This document shows positions 1 to 8,919 of a stretch of DNA of 64,000 nucleotides, piece by piece (within the stretch, counting starts at the first letter, position 1; every line of letters starts with the position of its first letter). A model generated the notes under the pieces. The model made no database searches. It saw only the letters and a list, made by a program, of their open reading frames with translations, and was not told the origin of the DNA. The stretch is from JAUIAI01 sp041396585 (lineage in GTDB: Bacteria > Pseudomonadota > Gammaproteobacteria > Burkholderiales > Burkholderiaceae_E). The stretch spans positions 135,646 through 199,645 of the forward strand of contig JAWKYG010000009.1 of NCBI GenBank assembly GCA_041396585.1. The letters are read 5' to 3'. The position numbers and the translations under genes were made by a program.

Positions 1-854
1 TCGAGCCCCACCGGCCCGCCGGCGAAGCGGTGCAGAATGGCCTCCAGCAGCCGCCTGTCCATGATATCCAGCCCACCAGGGTCGACGTCGAGCATTTCGA
101 GCGCATGGCGGGTCGTGCTCAGATCGACCCGGCCTTCGTTGCGGACATCGGCATAGTCACGAACCCGTCGCAGAAGCCGGTTGGCGATGCGCGGCGTGCC
201 TCGGGAGCGGCGCGCGATTTCGGCGGCGGCGGCCGGCTCGATCGGCGCTTCCAGCAGGCTGGCCGATCGGCTGACGATGGTGGTCAGTTCGTCGGCCGTG
301 TAGAAATCCAGGCGGGCCACGATGCCGAAGCGATCACGCAAGGGGTTGGTCAGCATGCCCGCACGCGTGGTCGCGCCGACCAGGGTGAACGGCTGCAGAT
401 CCAGCTTGATCGAGCGTGCCGCCGGGCCCTCGCCGATCATGATGTCGATTTCGTAGTCCTCGAGCGCCGGATAGAGGATCTCCTCGACCACCGGCGAAAG
501 CCGGTGGATCTCGTCGATGAACAGCACATCATGGCGCTCGAGGTTGGTCAGCATGGCAGCCAGATCACCGGGCTTTTCCAGCACCGGGCCGGAGGTCTGA
601 CGCAGGTTGACACCCATCTCCGCGGCCACGATGTGTGCCAACGTGGTCTTGCCGAGACCGGGCGGGCCGAACAGCAGCAGGTGGTCGAGGGCCTCTTCGC
701 GTTTGCGCGCCGCCTGGATGAAGATGTCGAGCTGCTCGCGTATGCGCGCCTGGCCGACATAATCGCTCAGGCGGCGAGGGCGCAACGCACGCTCGACCTG
801 TTCCTCGTTCGGTGTTCGCACATGGGCGTCGATCAGGCGGTCGTGTTCGATCAT
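1..854 (-). CDS. ruvB: RuvB, Holliday junction branch-migration ATPase (3' end outside window)
   Basis: Hexameric AAA+ motor that pulls DNA through the RuvA-bound Holliday junction during recombinational repair. Reading the minus strand from the ATG at 854 gives MIEHDRLIDAHV, then a Walker A motif (GPPGLGKTT), Walker B (LFIDEIHRL), the sensor region with GATTRAG, and the arginine-finger region. About 284 codons are present; the C-terminal winged-helix end lies beyond position 1. It is last in a ruvC-ruvA-ruvB order, starting 75 bases downstream of the ruvA stop. The family assignment is essentially certain from motifs and neighbours; only the 3' end is missing. Confidence 0.97.
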   Translation of the reverse strand, partial: MIEHDRLIDAHVRTPNEEQVERALRPRRLSDYVGQARIREQLDIFIQAARKREEALDHLLLFGPPGLGKTTLAHIVAAEMGVNLRQTSGPVLEKPGDLAAMLTNLERHDVLFIDEIHRLSPVVEEILYPALEDYEIDIMIGEGPAARSIKLDLQPFTLVGATTRAGMLTNPLRDRFGIVARLDFYTADELTTIVSRSASLLEAPIEPAAAAEIARRSRGTPRIANRLLRRVRDYADVRNEGRVDLSTTRHALEMLDVDPGGLDIMDRRLLEAILHRFAGGPVGL

Positions 855-928
855 GATTCAGCAGTCGGTTCGTGCCTGGCCCGGCTTGCCGTCGCTGGCC
901 CGGGCATCGGCGGGGACTCGGCGGCCCG

Positions 929-1507
929 TCAACGTGCGGTCAGTGATTGCAGGGCCAGGCGGATGCCGTCTGACACCGAGGTGCCGGCGGGCAGCTTGCG
1001 GGCCGCGCCGCTCGCCTCGCGTTCGGAATAGCCCAGAGCCATCAGCGCGTGGCAGATGTCGATCCCTGTGTCATCGGCGGGCACGGCGATTTCATTGGCG
1101 GGCCCGGACTCCAGCTTGCCCTGAAGCTCGAGCACCAGGCGCTCGGCCGTCTTCTTGCCAATGCCCGGGACCCGGGTCAGCGGAGCGCTGTCCTTAGCCG
1201 CCACAGCGGTGGCCAGCGCCGCGACCGACATGCCCGAGAGCACGGCCAGCGCGATTCGCGGGCCCACCCCACTGACCTTGATCAACGCGCGAAAGGCGCC
1301 GCGTTCGCCCTCGGTGGCGAACCCATAGAGCAGATGCGCATCTTCACGCACCACGAGATGGGTGAGCAGGCGCACCGACTGGCCGATCGCCGGCAACTCG
1401 TAATAGGTGCTCATCGGCACATCGAGTTCGTAGCCGACGCCTGCGGTTTCGAGCATCACGCCCGGTGGGCGCTTCTCGATCAGGGTTCCGGATAGGCGAC
1501 CGATCAT
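929..1507 (-). CDS. ruvA: RuvA, Holliday junction DNA-binding subunit
   Basis: Tetrameric protein that binds four-way junctions and recruits RuvB. The 192-residue product starts MIGRLSGTL, typical of RuvA, and contains two helix-hairpin-helix motifs, one near residues 72-82 (VSGVGPRIA) and one near 107-117 (VPGIGKKTA). The flexible linker leads to the C-terminal RuvB-contact domain. It lies between ruvC and ruvB on the minus strand. The 152-base gap upstream (1508-1659) holds no recognisable gene. Length matches the family. Confidence 0.97.
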   Translation of the reverse strand: MIGRLSGTLIEKRPPGVMLETAGVGYELDVPMSTYYELPAIGQSVRLLTHLVVREDAHLLYGFATEGERGAFRALIKVSGVGPRIALAVLSGMSVAALATAVAAKDSAPLTRVPGIGKKTAERLVLELQGKLESGPANEIAVPADDTGIDICHALMALGYSEREASGAARKLPAGTSVSDGIRLALQSLTAR

Positions 1508-1659
1508 TCTGGGGACACTAAGCAGGGTAGACGATTGAGGCGAGGCCGTGCCGCATGGACCATGCGCGGTGCAGGCTGCGGGGCGACAAACTCATGGATA
1601 TACCTACAGGGTACACGATCCGGGCGCGCAGATTCCGGCGCGGCGTGGCCGGTTCGCGA

Positions 1660-2199
1660 TCAGCCGATCCGGCCCGCGCGCAGGCGCAGGCCGCGCAGGC
1701 CGGTGCGACGGCCGACACGCGCGGTCAGGCCCGCGCTGTGGGCGTGGCAGATCGCACAGGCGAGTGCATCGGCCGCGTCGGTCGCCGGCGGGGCGGGCAG
1801 GGCGAGCAGGCGGGAGACCATTTCCTGGATCTGAGCCTTCTCGGCATGACCGTGGCCGGTCACCGATTTCTTGATCTGTAGCGCCGTGTATTCATGCACC
1901 GGCAACTCGCCCAGGACCAATGCCGCCAGGACCACGCCGCGCGCCTGGCCGAGCAGCAGGGTGGACTGCGGATTGGTGTTCAGGAACACCTTTTCAACCA
2001 CCCCGGTGTCGGGCTGGTAGCGGTCGACGATTTCGATCAGCGAACGATGGATGATCGCCAGCCGTTGCGGGACCGCGCCCGAGCCGGTGCGGATCACGCC
2101 GCTGGCGACATACCGCAGCTTGCCGGCGTCGCGCCGGATGATGCCGAACCCGGTGGCGCGCAGGCCGGGATCGATGCCCAGGATGCACGACCCGGTCAC
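1660..2199 (-). CDS. ruvC: RuvC, Holliday junction resolvase
   Basis: Dimeric metal-dependent endonuclease that cuts Holliday junctions symmetrically. The 179-residue product begins with the RNase H-fold strand ILGIDPGLRATG, whose Asp is the first catalytic acidic residue. A second acidic residue lies in VVEKVF, and the distal acidic pair in ATDAADALA. The basic lysine-containing segment KKSVTGHGHA contacts DNA. It follows purH by 50 bases and precedes ruvA. The arginine-rich tail after about residue 155 is slightly long but ordinary for GC-rich genomes. Confidence 0.96.
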   Translation of the reverse strand: MTGSCILGIDPGLRATGFGIIRRDAGKLRYVASGVIRTGSGAVPQRLAIIHRSLIEIVDRYQPDTGVVEKVFLNTNPQSTLLLGQARGVVLAALVLGELPVHEYTALQIKKSVTGHGHAEKAQIQEMVSRLLALPAPPATDAADALACAICHAHSAGLTARVGRRTGLRGLRLRAGRIG

Positions 2200-2249
2200 G
2201 GGGTCGGACGGGTGCGGCGGGCGCGGCGAACCATCGGTAACTGCGCCCT

Positions 2250-3848
2250 CTAGTGGCGGAAGTGACGCATGCCGGTGAATACCATCGCGACATCCTGCTC
2301 ATCGGCGGCGGCGATCACTTCGTCGTCGCGAACCGAGCCGCCAGGCTGGATCACCGCGCGCGCGCCGGCCTGGACCAGAACATCCAGGCCATCGCGAAAC
2401 GGGAAGAAGGCATCGGAGGCGGCGACCGAGCCGGCCAGCGACAGACCCGCGTTCTCGGCCTTGATCGAAGCGATCCGCGCCGAGTCGATCCGGCTCATCT
2501 GGCCGGCGCCGACACCCAAGGTGCGGCCCTGGCCGCAGAACACGATCGCATTGCTCTTGACGAACTTCGCCACCCGCCAGGCAAACAACAGATCCGCCAG
2601 CTCGGTTTCGCTGGGCTGGCGTCTGGTGACCACACGCAGCGCGGCCGGGTCGAGCCGCTGGATATCCGCGGTCTGGATCAGCAGCCCGGAGCCGACCCGC
2701 TTGGTGTCATGCGCATTCAGGCCGCGCTGCCAGGCACTGGCGGCGCCGGCATCGATGCCGTCCAGCGAGATGCGCAGCAGCCGCACATTGGGTTTGTCGG
2801 CAAACACCTTGCGCGCGGCGTCATCGAACGCGGGCGCCATCAGGACCTCGACGAACTGCTTGGAGACCGCAGCCGCGGTCTCGCCATCGACCGGGCGGTT
2901 GAAGGCGATGATCCCGCCAAAAGCCGAGGTGGGGTCGGTGGCGAAGGCCCGTTGATAGGCCGCAAGCGGTGTTTCGCCCAGCGCCACGCCGCAGGGATTG
3001 GCATGCTTGACGATCACGCAGGCGCACTCCGGCAGGCTCTTGACGCACTCCCAGGCGGCATCGCCATCGGCGATGTTGTTGTAGGAAAGCGGCTTGCCCT
3101 GCAGTGATTCACCGGTGACGATGCTGCCCGGGGCCGGGTGCAGATCACGGTAGAAGGCTGCCTGCTGGTGAGGGTTCTCGCCATAGCGCAGATCCTGAAC
3201 CTTCTCGAATCGGCCGTAGGCGCGTGCGCCGAACTCGGCGCGCTCGGCAATCTGGAGATTGTCGGTCAGCGTGAGGCTGCCCAGATATTCGCTGATCATC
3301 GTGTCGTAATCGGCGATGCGGTCGAACGCGGCCACCGCGAGTCGAAAGCGTGTCTGGTCGGACAGCGCGCCCTGGCTACGCAGTTCGTCCACGACCGCGC
3401 CATATTGGGCCGGGTCGGTGAGTACGCCGACGCCGCGCCAGTTCTTGGCCGCTGAACGAACCATTGCCGGCCCGCCGATATCGATGTTTTCGATCGCGTC
3501 CTCGAGCGTGCAGCCCGGTTTGGCAACCGTTGCCTCGAACGGATACAGGTTGACGACCAGCAGATCGATGGTGCCGATGCCATGGCCGGTGAGCGCCTGC
3601 ATGTGTTCGGGGACCTCGCGTCGCGCGAGCAGGCCGCCATGAATCACCGGGTGCAGCGTTTTCACCCGCCCATCGAGCATCTCCGGGAATCCGGTGGTCT
3701 CGGCGACTTCGGTCACGGCAAGCCCGTGTTCGCGAAGCAGTTTGGCCGTTCCGCCGGTTGACAGCAGCTGGATGTCGAGGCTGGCGAGAGCCTGGGCCAG
3801 CTCGATGACGCCGGTTTTGTCGGAAACACTGATCAGGGCGCGCTGCAC
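2250..3848 (-). CDS. purH: PurH, bifunctional AICAR formyltransferase / IMP cyclohydrolase
   Basis: Catalyses the last two steps of de novo IMP synthesis in the cytoplasm. The 532-residue protein has the N-terminal MGS-like cyclohydrolase domain (residues 1-150, starting MQRALISVSDKTG, with LLSTGGTA and VKTLHPVIHGG) and the C-terminal AICAR transformylase domain (about 200-532, with LRYGENPHQ, VIVKHANPCG and the terminal PGGSVRDDE). Length is normal. It sits between fis and ruvC, an order (dusB-fis-purH-ruvC) known from other proteobacteria. The 39-base gap to fis suggests co-transcription. Confidence 0.97.
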   Translation of the reverse strand: MQRALISVSDKTGVIELAQALASLDIQLLSTGGTAKLLREHGLAVTEVAETTGFPEMLDGRVKTLHPVIHGGLLARREVPEHMQALTGHGIGTIDLLVVNLYPFEATVAKPGCTLEDAIENIDIGGPAMVRSAAKNWRGVGVLTDPAQYGAVVDELRSQGALSDQTRFRLAVAAFDRIADYDTMISEYLGSLTLTDNLQIAERAEFGARAYGRFEKVQDLRYGENPHQQAAFYRDLHPAPGSIVTGESLQGKPLSYNNIADGDAAWECVKSLPECACVIVKHANPCGVALGETPLAAYQRAFATDPTSAFGGIIAFNRPVDGETAAAVSKQFVEVLMAPAFDDAARKVFADKPNVRLLRISLDGIDAGAASAWQRGLNAHDTKRVGSGLLIQTADIQRLDPAALRVVTRRQPSETELADLLFAWRVAKFVKSNAIVFCGQGRTLGVGAGQMSRIDSARIASIKAENAGLSLAGSVAASDAFFPFRDGLDVLVQAGARAVIQPGGSVRDDEVIAAADEQDVAMVFTGMRHFRH

Positions 3849-3887
3849 GAATCCTCCGCGGACAGGGATGTTGGGTTGAGACCGGCC

Positions 3888-4139
3888 TCAGGATCGGGGC
3901 GAGAGCCGGATACCGTGGTGCTGCAGCTTCTTGCGCAGCGTATTGCGATTGATGCCCAGCATTTCGCTGGCGCGGACCTGATTATGACGCGCATGGCGCA
4001 TGACGACCTCGAGCATCGGCCGCTCGACTGCGTCGATGACCATGTCGTAGATCGGTTGTGGGTTGGTGCCCTCGAGATCGCGCAGGTAGCGCTCCAGGCT
4101 GCGGGTCACCACTTCATCGATCGATGCGGGTTTGCTCAT
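3888..4139 (-). CDS. fis: Fis-family nucleoid-associated regulator
   Basis: Small DNA-bending protein that modulates rRNA promoters, recombination and replication. The 83-residue product starts at the ATG at 4139, which overlaps the dusB stop in an ATGA arrangement, so the pair is translationally coupled. The C-terminal helix-turn-helix is clear: NQVRASEMLGINRNTLRKKL (residues about 57-76). The frame stays open far upstream, but that is a shadow of dusB; the coupled ATG is the credible start. dusB-fis is a classic operon. Confidence 0.95.
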   Translation of the reverse strand: MSKPASIDEVVTRSLERYLRDLEGTNPQPIYDMVIDAVERPMLEVVMRHARHNQVRASEMLGINRNTLRKKLQHHGIRLSPRS

Positions 4140-5263
4140 GCGGCGATCCTCCTTGTCGGGTTCGTCATGAGATCGGAGTCGTTCGCTGCGACTCCATCGA
4201 ACAGACGGTCGATGTACGCGATCTGCGCCTCGGCCGTTTCCAATGCGTGAAAGCGCGGCAGATGCGGGGCCAGCCGGGGATCTGCCTGCAAGGTCCAGCC
4301 GACATGCTTGCGTGCCGTGCGCACGCCCGTGAACTCGCCGTGAAACTCGTAGTGTTCGAGCAGGTGCTCGCGCAATACCTGATGAATCTCGGCCAGTGTC
4401 GGCGGCGCGAGCCTGCGCCCGGTGCGCAGTGCGTGCGCGATCTCGCGGAAGATGAACGGATTGCCCTGTGCGGCACGGCCGATCATGATCGCGTCGGCGC
4501 CGGTCGCGCGCAGCACCTGGTGCGCCTTGGCAGGGCCGTCGATGTCGCCGTTGGCCACCAGCGGAATGCGGATCGCCTCGCGTACCTCGGCGATGGTTCG
4601 GTACTCGGCCAGCCCGCGATAGCCGCAGGCGCGTGTGCGGCCATGGATGGTGATCATGCGTATGCCGGCGCGCTCGGCATCGCGCGCCAGCCCGGCGGCG
4701 TTGCGGCGAGAAGCATCGGGCCCGGTGCGCATTTTCAGCGTGACCGGCACATCGACCGCACGTACCACGGCATCGATGATCGCCATGGCCAGCGCGGGTT
4801 GCCCCATCAAGGCCGAGCCCGCGGCGACCTTGCAGACCTTCTTGGCCGGACAACCCATGTTGATATCGATGATCTGCGCGCCGTGTTCAACGTTGTAACG
4901 GGCGGCCTGCGCCATCATGGCCGGGTCTGCACCGGCAATCTGTACCGCGCGCGGCTCGGTTTCCCCGTGGTGGTCCAGGCGTCGCGCGGTTTTCACCGTA
5001 TGCCAGAGGGCGGGGTTGGAGGCGGCCATTTCTGAGACCGCATAGTGCGCCCCGAGTCGCTTGCAAAGCTGGCGAAAAGGCCGATCGGTGACACCGGCCA
5101 TCGGCGCAACGAATACCGGCCCGGATAGCCGGTGCTCACCGAGCTGGATCGGTGTCAGCGAGAGAGCGAGCCCATCACCCGGCGAGTCGGCGGGCAACGA
5201 TGAAGGCTGGCCAGTTTCGGTCGCCGACAAGACGGCAGCGCTCGAAACATCGTGACGGATCAT
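4136..5263 (-). CDS. dusB: DusB, tRNA-dihydrouridine synthase B
   Basis: FMN-dependent enzyme reducing uridines in the tRNA D-loop. The 375-residue product carries the FMN-binding start of the barrel (FVAPMAGVTDRPFR), the catalytic-cysteine motif NMGCPAKKVCK, KMRTGPD, TIHGRTR, and the phosphate-binding VANGDI and MIGRAAQGNPFIF. The N-terminus has about 40 residues before the usual family start, so the true start may be downstream of the ATG at 5263. Its stop overlaps the fis start by four bases. It is first in the dusB-fis-purH-ruvCAB set. Confidence 0.95.
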   Translation of the reverse strand: MIRHDVSSAAVLSATETGQPSSLPADSPGDGLALSLTPIQLGEHRLSGPVFVAPMAGVTDRPFRQLCKRLGAHYAVSEMAASNPALWHTVKTARRLDHHGETEPRAVQIAGADPAMMAQAARYNVEHGAQIIDINMGCPAKKVCKVAAGSALMGQPALAMAIIDAVVRAVDVPVTLKMRTGPDASRRNAAGLARDAERAGIRMITIHGRTRACGYRGLAEYRTIAEVREAIRIPLVANGDIDGPAKAHQVLRATGADAIMIGRAAQGNPFIFREIAHALRTGRRLAPPTLAEIHQVLREHLLEHYEFHGEFTGVRTARKHVGWTLQADPRLAPHLPRFHALETAEAQIAYIDRLFDGVAANDSDLMTNPTRRIAA

Positions 5264-5555
5264 GCTCGCGGGTGCTCCTGGCCAGGGACTGGAGATTCCG
5301 CGCCAACGCGTGATTCGTGAACCGAATTCGGCCGCGCGGAATCCATGGCCGGTCGAATTTTTGCGTGTGCGGCACGCTGCGTCAGAGCATCGTCAACGAT
5401 GTCTTGCGGCCATGCCCCTGCGACCGGGGGAGTGATTCTACTCGCAACGGCAATGCAAAAAAAAGGGGCAATTCACGCAGCTACCAGAGAATCTTACCGA
5501 TGCTTACCGCAAGCACTTTGGCAGGCATGGCACCGGCGCAGTGGACGCGCGAGGA

Positions 5556-6719
5556 TCACCGCAGGCCGTAGACGAAGTGACGACTAACCTGGCGGCGCAA
5601 CGGCGCGATCAGATCAATCGCACCAAGCGCACCGGACATCATCGCCAGCGACAACTGCGGGGCGATACGCGTGCCTGCGCCGAGTGTCGCGAGGCGGTTG
5701 GTGAGTGCGCGCGTGCCACGGCGGTCGCGTTCGCGGCGTTTGCGGAACTCGTTCACCGCCACCGCGACCGAATCACCGCGCGTGGCCGCCTCGCCGATGA
5801 CCTCGGCCAAGGCATAGGCGTCGCGCAAACCCAGGTTCAGGCCCTGGCCGGCCACCGGATGCAAGGTCTGCGCCGCGTTGCCGATGCGCAGTGAATGCGG
5901 ATCATGCTCGGTTGCGCTTTCACTGCGCAGATCGACAGCATGACGTTCGCCGCAGAGCTGCAACTCGCCCGAGCCTTCGTGACCGAGCGCGTGCGCCAGG
6001 GTCTGCACGAATGCTTCGGGTGCAATGTGGAGCAGGCTGTCTATCTCTTTGGCCGGCGCACACCAGACCACGCTCCAGTGATCGAGCTCGGGAAGCGGCA
6101 GCAAGGCCAGAGGCCCGGCCTCGCGAAAACGTTCGTAGGCCACGCCCGCCACCGGCATTGTCGCGCGCCTGTCCGCGCGCGGTGATACGCGCACCTCCGT
6201 GAACAACGCCCGCTGTTCGAAGACCGCGCGCTCGCCCACAGCAGGGAAGTGGCCTTCGGCGTGGATGGTCAGTCGGCAGTCCGGCCCCGCAGTGGCGACA
6301 TCATCGGGGCATGCGGCGGATTCGCCATCGCCGACATCGGCCGTGGTGGCGATCGGCCAATCGGCGATCGCCGCCTCGAGGGCATCGGTGAGTGCGCCAT
6401 GGCGAACCACGCGACCAAGCGCCTCGCAACCCTGGTCGGCCGCGGCGAAACGGGTATGCAGGCCATGACCGGCGAATGCGACGTCGACATCCCTGATGAT
6501 GCCGGCCGGCACGGGGCCGATGATCCGCGACAGAATCTGCCAGGATCCGCCCGACAGCGCCAGCGCGCGCGCGGCCAGGGACGGCGGCGGCACACCGCGC
6601 GATGCGCTCAGGGAGATCCGGCTCGCACGCAGGCCCTGACGGCGCAGCAGCAGCGCCAGCGTGAGCGCCACCGGCCCGCGGCCGTGGATCGCGATCTGAA
6701 AGGCATTCGGACGCGTCAC
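5556..6719 (-). CDS. ubiH: UbiH-family FAD-dependent ubiquinone-biosynthesis hydroxylase
   Basis: Likely hydroxylates the aromatic ring of a ubiquinone precursor. The 387-residue protein shows the FAD-binding N-terminus (IHGRGPVALTLALLL, a variant of GxGxxG), the LGRVVRHGALTDAL region typical of UbiH, and the conserved GNAAQTLHPVAGQGLNLGLRD block binding the FAD ribityl chain. It starts four bases after the pepP stop, the same pairing seen in E. coli (pepP-ubiH). Which ring position it modifies (UbiH, UbiF or UbiI role) cannot be told from sequence. Confidence 0.88.
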   Translation of the reverse strand: MTRPNAFQIAIHGRGPVALTLALLLRRQGLRASRISLSASRGVPPPSLAARALALSGGSWQILSRIIGPVPAGIIRDVDVAFAGHGLHTRFAAADQGCEALGRVVRHGALTDALEAAIADWPIATTADVGDGESAACPDDVATAGPDCRLTIHAEGHFPAVGERAVFEQRALFTEVRVSPRADRRATMPVAGVAYERFREAGPLALLPLPELDHWSVVWCAPAKEIDSLLHIAPEAFVQTLAHALGHEGSGELQLCGERHAVDLRSESATEHDPHSLRIGNAAQTLHPVAGQGLNLGLRDAYALAEVIGEAATRGDSVAVAVNEFRKRRERDRRGTRALTNRLATLGAGTRIAPQLSLAMMSGALGAIDLIAPLRRQVSRHFVYGLR

Positions 6720-6723
6720 GGCG

Positions 6724-8061
6724 TCAGCCTCGCATCAGGGCCTCGATCGCGCTCACATGCTTGGGTACGTCGCCCGTGAGCACCTCGTGGCCATCGGCTG
6801 TGACATGGACATCATCTTCGATCCTGACACCGATGTCATGATAGCGAGGATCGATGTCGTCAGCGGCGCGGATGTACAGACCGGGCTCGATGGTCAGCAC
6901 CATGCCGGGGCGCAGAATGCGCCACGAAGGCTCGCCTTCGCCGGCGGCATCGCGTTCGCGATAGTCGCCGCAGTCATGCACATCCATGCCCAGCCAGTGA
7001 CTGGTACGGTGCATGTAGAAGCGCCGATAGCGGCCGTCGGCCAGCGCGGCCTCGAGCGGGCCTTCGAGCAGGCCGAGGTCGATCAAACCCTGCACCAGAA
7101 TGCGCAGCGCGGCCTGGTGGGGCGCATCGAAGTCATGGCCCGGCTGCACCGCGTCGATGGCGGCCTCATTGGCCGCCAGCACGATCTCGTAGATCTCGCG
7201 CTGCGCATCACTGAATCGCCCGCTCACCGGAAAGGTGCGCGTGATATCGGACGCATAGTTCTCCAGTTCGCAGCCGGCATCGATCAGCAGCAGCTGCCCG
7301 TCCTCGAGTTGCCGGTCGTTGCTGCGATAGTGCAGCACACAGGCGTTGGCGCCACCGGCCACGATGGAACCATAGGCCGGAAACGGCGAACCATGGCGGC
7401 GGAACTCGTACAGCAGTGCCGCCTCCACTTCGTACTCGTGCACGCCCGGGCGCGTCGCCCGCATCGCCTGGCAATGCGCGTGTGCCGAGATCTCGGCCGC
7501 GCGGCGCATGATCGCGATCTCGTGTTCGTCCTTGATCAGGCGCATGTCATCGAGAAGCTGATGCACATCCATGATGTGGGCGGGAGCGGTCACGCCGGCG
7601 CGAGCCTGTTCCCGCACGCGCGCGAGCCATTGCCGGGCGCGCGCGTCGGTCTGGTCATCGCGGCCCATCGGCAGGAACAACACATGACGATCGGCCAGCA
7701 ACGTGGGCAGCGTCTTGTCCAGCTCTTCGATCGGGTAGGCGGCATCGAAGCCGAACTGCTGCGCTGCCACTGCCGGCCCGAAGCGATAGCCGTCCCAGAT
7801 TTCGCGCTCTTCGTGCTTCTCGCGACAGAACAACAGGCTGCGCACCTCGGTGGCGTCCGCCACCACGACCACCGCGGCCTCGGGCTCGGGAAAGCCGCTC
7901 AGGTAGTGGAAGTAGCTGTCCGAGCGAAACGGGTAATCGCTGTCACGGTTGCGCATGACCTCGACGCCGCTGAACAAGACAGCGACGCCGCCGCCCGCAG
8001 CCTGGATCTGTCGGGCAAGGGCGGCTCTGCGGGCCGAGAAGGCACTGATCGGTGGTTTCAT
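6724..8061 (-). CDS. pepP: PepP, Xaa-Pro aminopeptidase
   Basis: Dimanganese peptidase removing N-terminal residues before proline. The chosen ATG at 8061 gives MKPPISAFSARRAAL and a 445-residue protein, the family length; the upstream open frame overlaps murU. The AMP_N domain is N-terminal (about 1-135, with SDSYFHYLSGF). The pita-bread catalytic domain carries the metal ligands in LLIDAGCELENYASDITRTFPV, HRTSHWLGMDVHDCG and VLTIEPGLY, with a final Glu in GVRIEDDV. It lies 58 bases after murU and just before ubiH. Confidence 0.96.
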   Translation of the reverse strand: MKPPISAFSARRAALARQIQAAGGGVAVLFSGVEVMRNRDSDYPFRSDSYFHYLSGFPEPEAAVVVVADATEVRSLLFCREKHEEREIWDGYRFGPAVAAQQFGFDAAYPIEELDKTLPTLLADRHVLFLPMGRDDQTDARARQWLARVREQARAGVTAPAHIMDVHQLLDDMRLIKDEHEIAIMRRAAEISAHAHCQAMRATRPGVHEYEVEAALLYEFRRHGSPFPAYGSIVAGGANACVLHYRSNDRQLEDGQLLLIDAGCELENYASDITRTFPVSGRFSDAQREIYEIVLAANEAAIDAVQPGHDFDAPHQAALRILVQGLIDLGLLEGPLEAALADGRYRRFYMHRTSHWLGMDVHDCGDYRERDAAGEGEPSWRILRPGMVLTIEPGLYIRAADDIDPRYHDIGVRIEDDVHVTADGHEVLTGDVPKHVSAIEALMRG

Positions 8062-8119
8062 CGGGTGGGCCTGATAGCGGGACAAAGCGGCATCGTGCCG
8101 GAGCTTCCCGGCAGGGGGA

Positions 8120-8845
8120 TCACTGGCTGTCGGGGGTTCCCGGCGAGCGCTGGGCAAGCGTGGCATCGAGCGCCCGCAGCCGCCCGGGCGATCCGACATC
8201 GTGCCAGAGACCATCGAATCGTAACCCAGCGAGTCGCTGGCGATCGGCGGCATCGCGCAGCAGCGGTGCCAGCGCTGCACGCTCACCCGGGGTCACGCCG
8301 TCAACGAGGGCCGGGCGCAGAACCGCCAGCCCGCTGTAGGTGAGCCGGGGCGATCCATGATTGTGGATGCGGCCGTCGACGAGCGCGAAATCGCCATCCG
8401 GATGATGCTCGGGATTGGGTACCAGCACGCACAGGCCGAGGTCGGCGGGCGGCAATGAGCGTGCGGCAGCCACCAGCGGCGCGAAGTCGAAATCACTGAA
8501 GACATCGGCATTGACGAGCACGAAGGGTTGTTCACCCAGGGCATGGCGGGCGGCGGCGATACCGCCCGCGGTCTCCAGCGCCTGCGCTTCCGCGGAATAC
8601 GTGATCGACAGACCCAGCGAGGCGCCGTCACCGAGCGCGGCCACGATCATCCCGCCCAGGTGGGCATGGTTGATGACCACCTCGCGCACGCCGGCCCGCT
8701 GCAGGGCCTGCAGGGCCCAGACGATCAACGGCCGACCGCCCACGCTCAGCAAGGGTTTGGGACAGGTGTCGGTGAGCGGGCGCATGCGCTCGCCCCGGCC
8801 GGCGGCCAACACCATCGCCTTGGGTGCGGTGGGTGTGCGGTTCAC
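8120..8845 (-). CDS. murU: MurU-type N-acetylmuramate 1-phosphate uridylyltransferase
   Basis: Nucleotidyltransferase of the peptidoglycan-recycling shortcut that makes UDP-MurNAc from MurNAc 1-phosphate. The 241-residue Rossmann-type protein starts MNRTPTAPKAMVLAAGRGERM, the sugar-nucleotidyltransferase signature, followed by LTDTCPKPLLSVGGRP and the metal-binding LVNADVFSDFD. The gene follows amgK by 74 bases, the usual partner. Similar proteins are often annotated as mannose-1-phosphate guanylyltransferase; the amgK neighbour favours MurU. Confidence 0.9.
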   Translation of the reverse strand: MNRTPTAPKAMVLAAGRGERMRPLTDTCPKPLLSVGGRPLIVWALQALQRAGVREVVINHAHLGGMIVAALGDGASLGLSITYSAEAQALETAGGIAAARHALGEQPFVLVNADVFSDFDFAPLVAAARSLPPADLGLCVLVPNPEHHPDGDFALVDGRIHNHGSPRLTYSGLAVLRPALVDGVTPGERAALAPLLRDAADRQRLAGLRFDGLWHDVGSPGRLRALDATLAQRSPGTPDSQ

Positions 8846-8919
8846 AGCCGCTGCGCTGCCTGGCCGAAGGGCGTCGCGAGCCTGGTGAGCGACCTGGTAC
8901 GCTGGAGCATCGGTGCCAT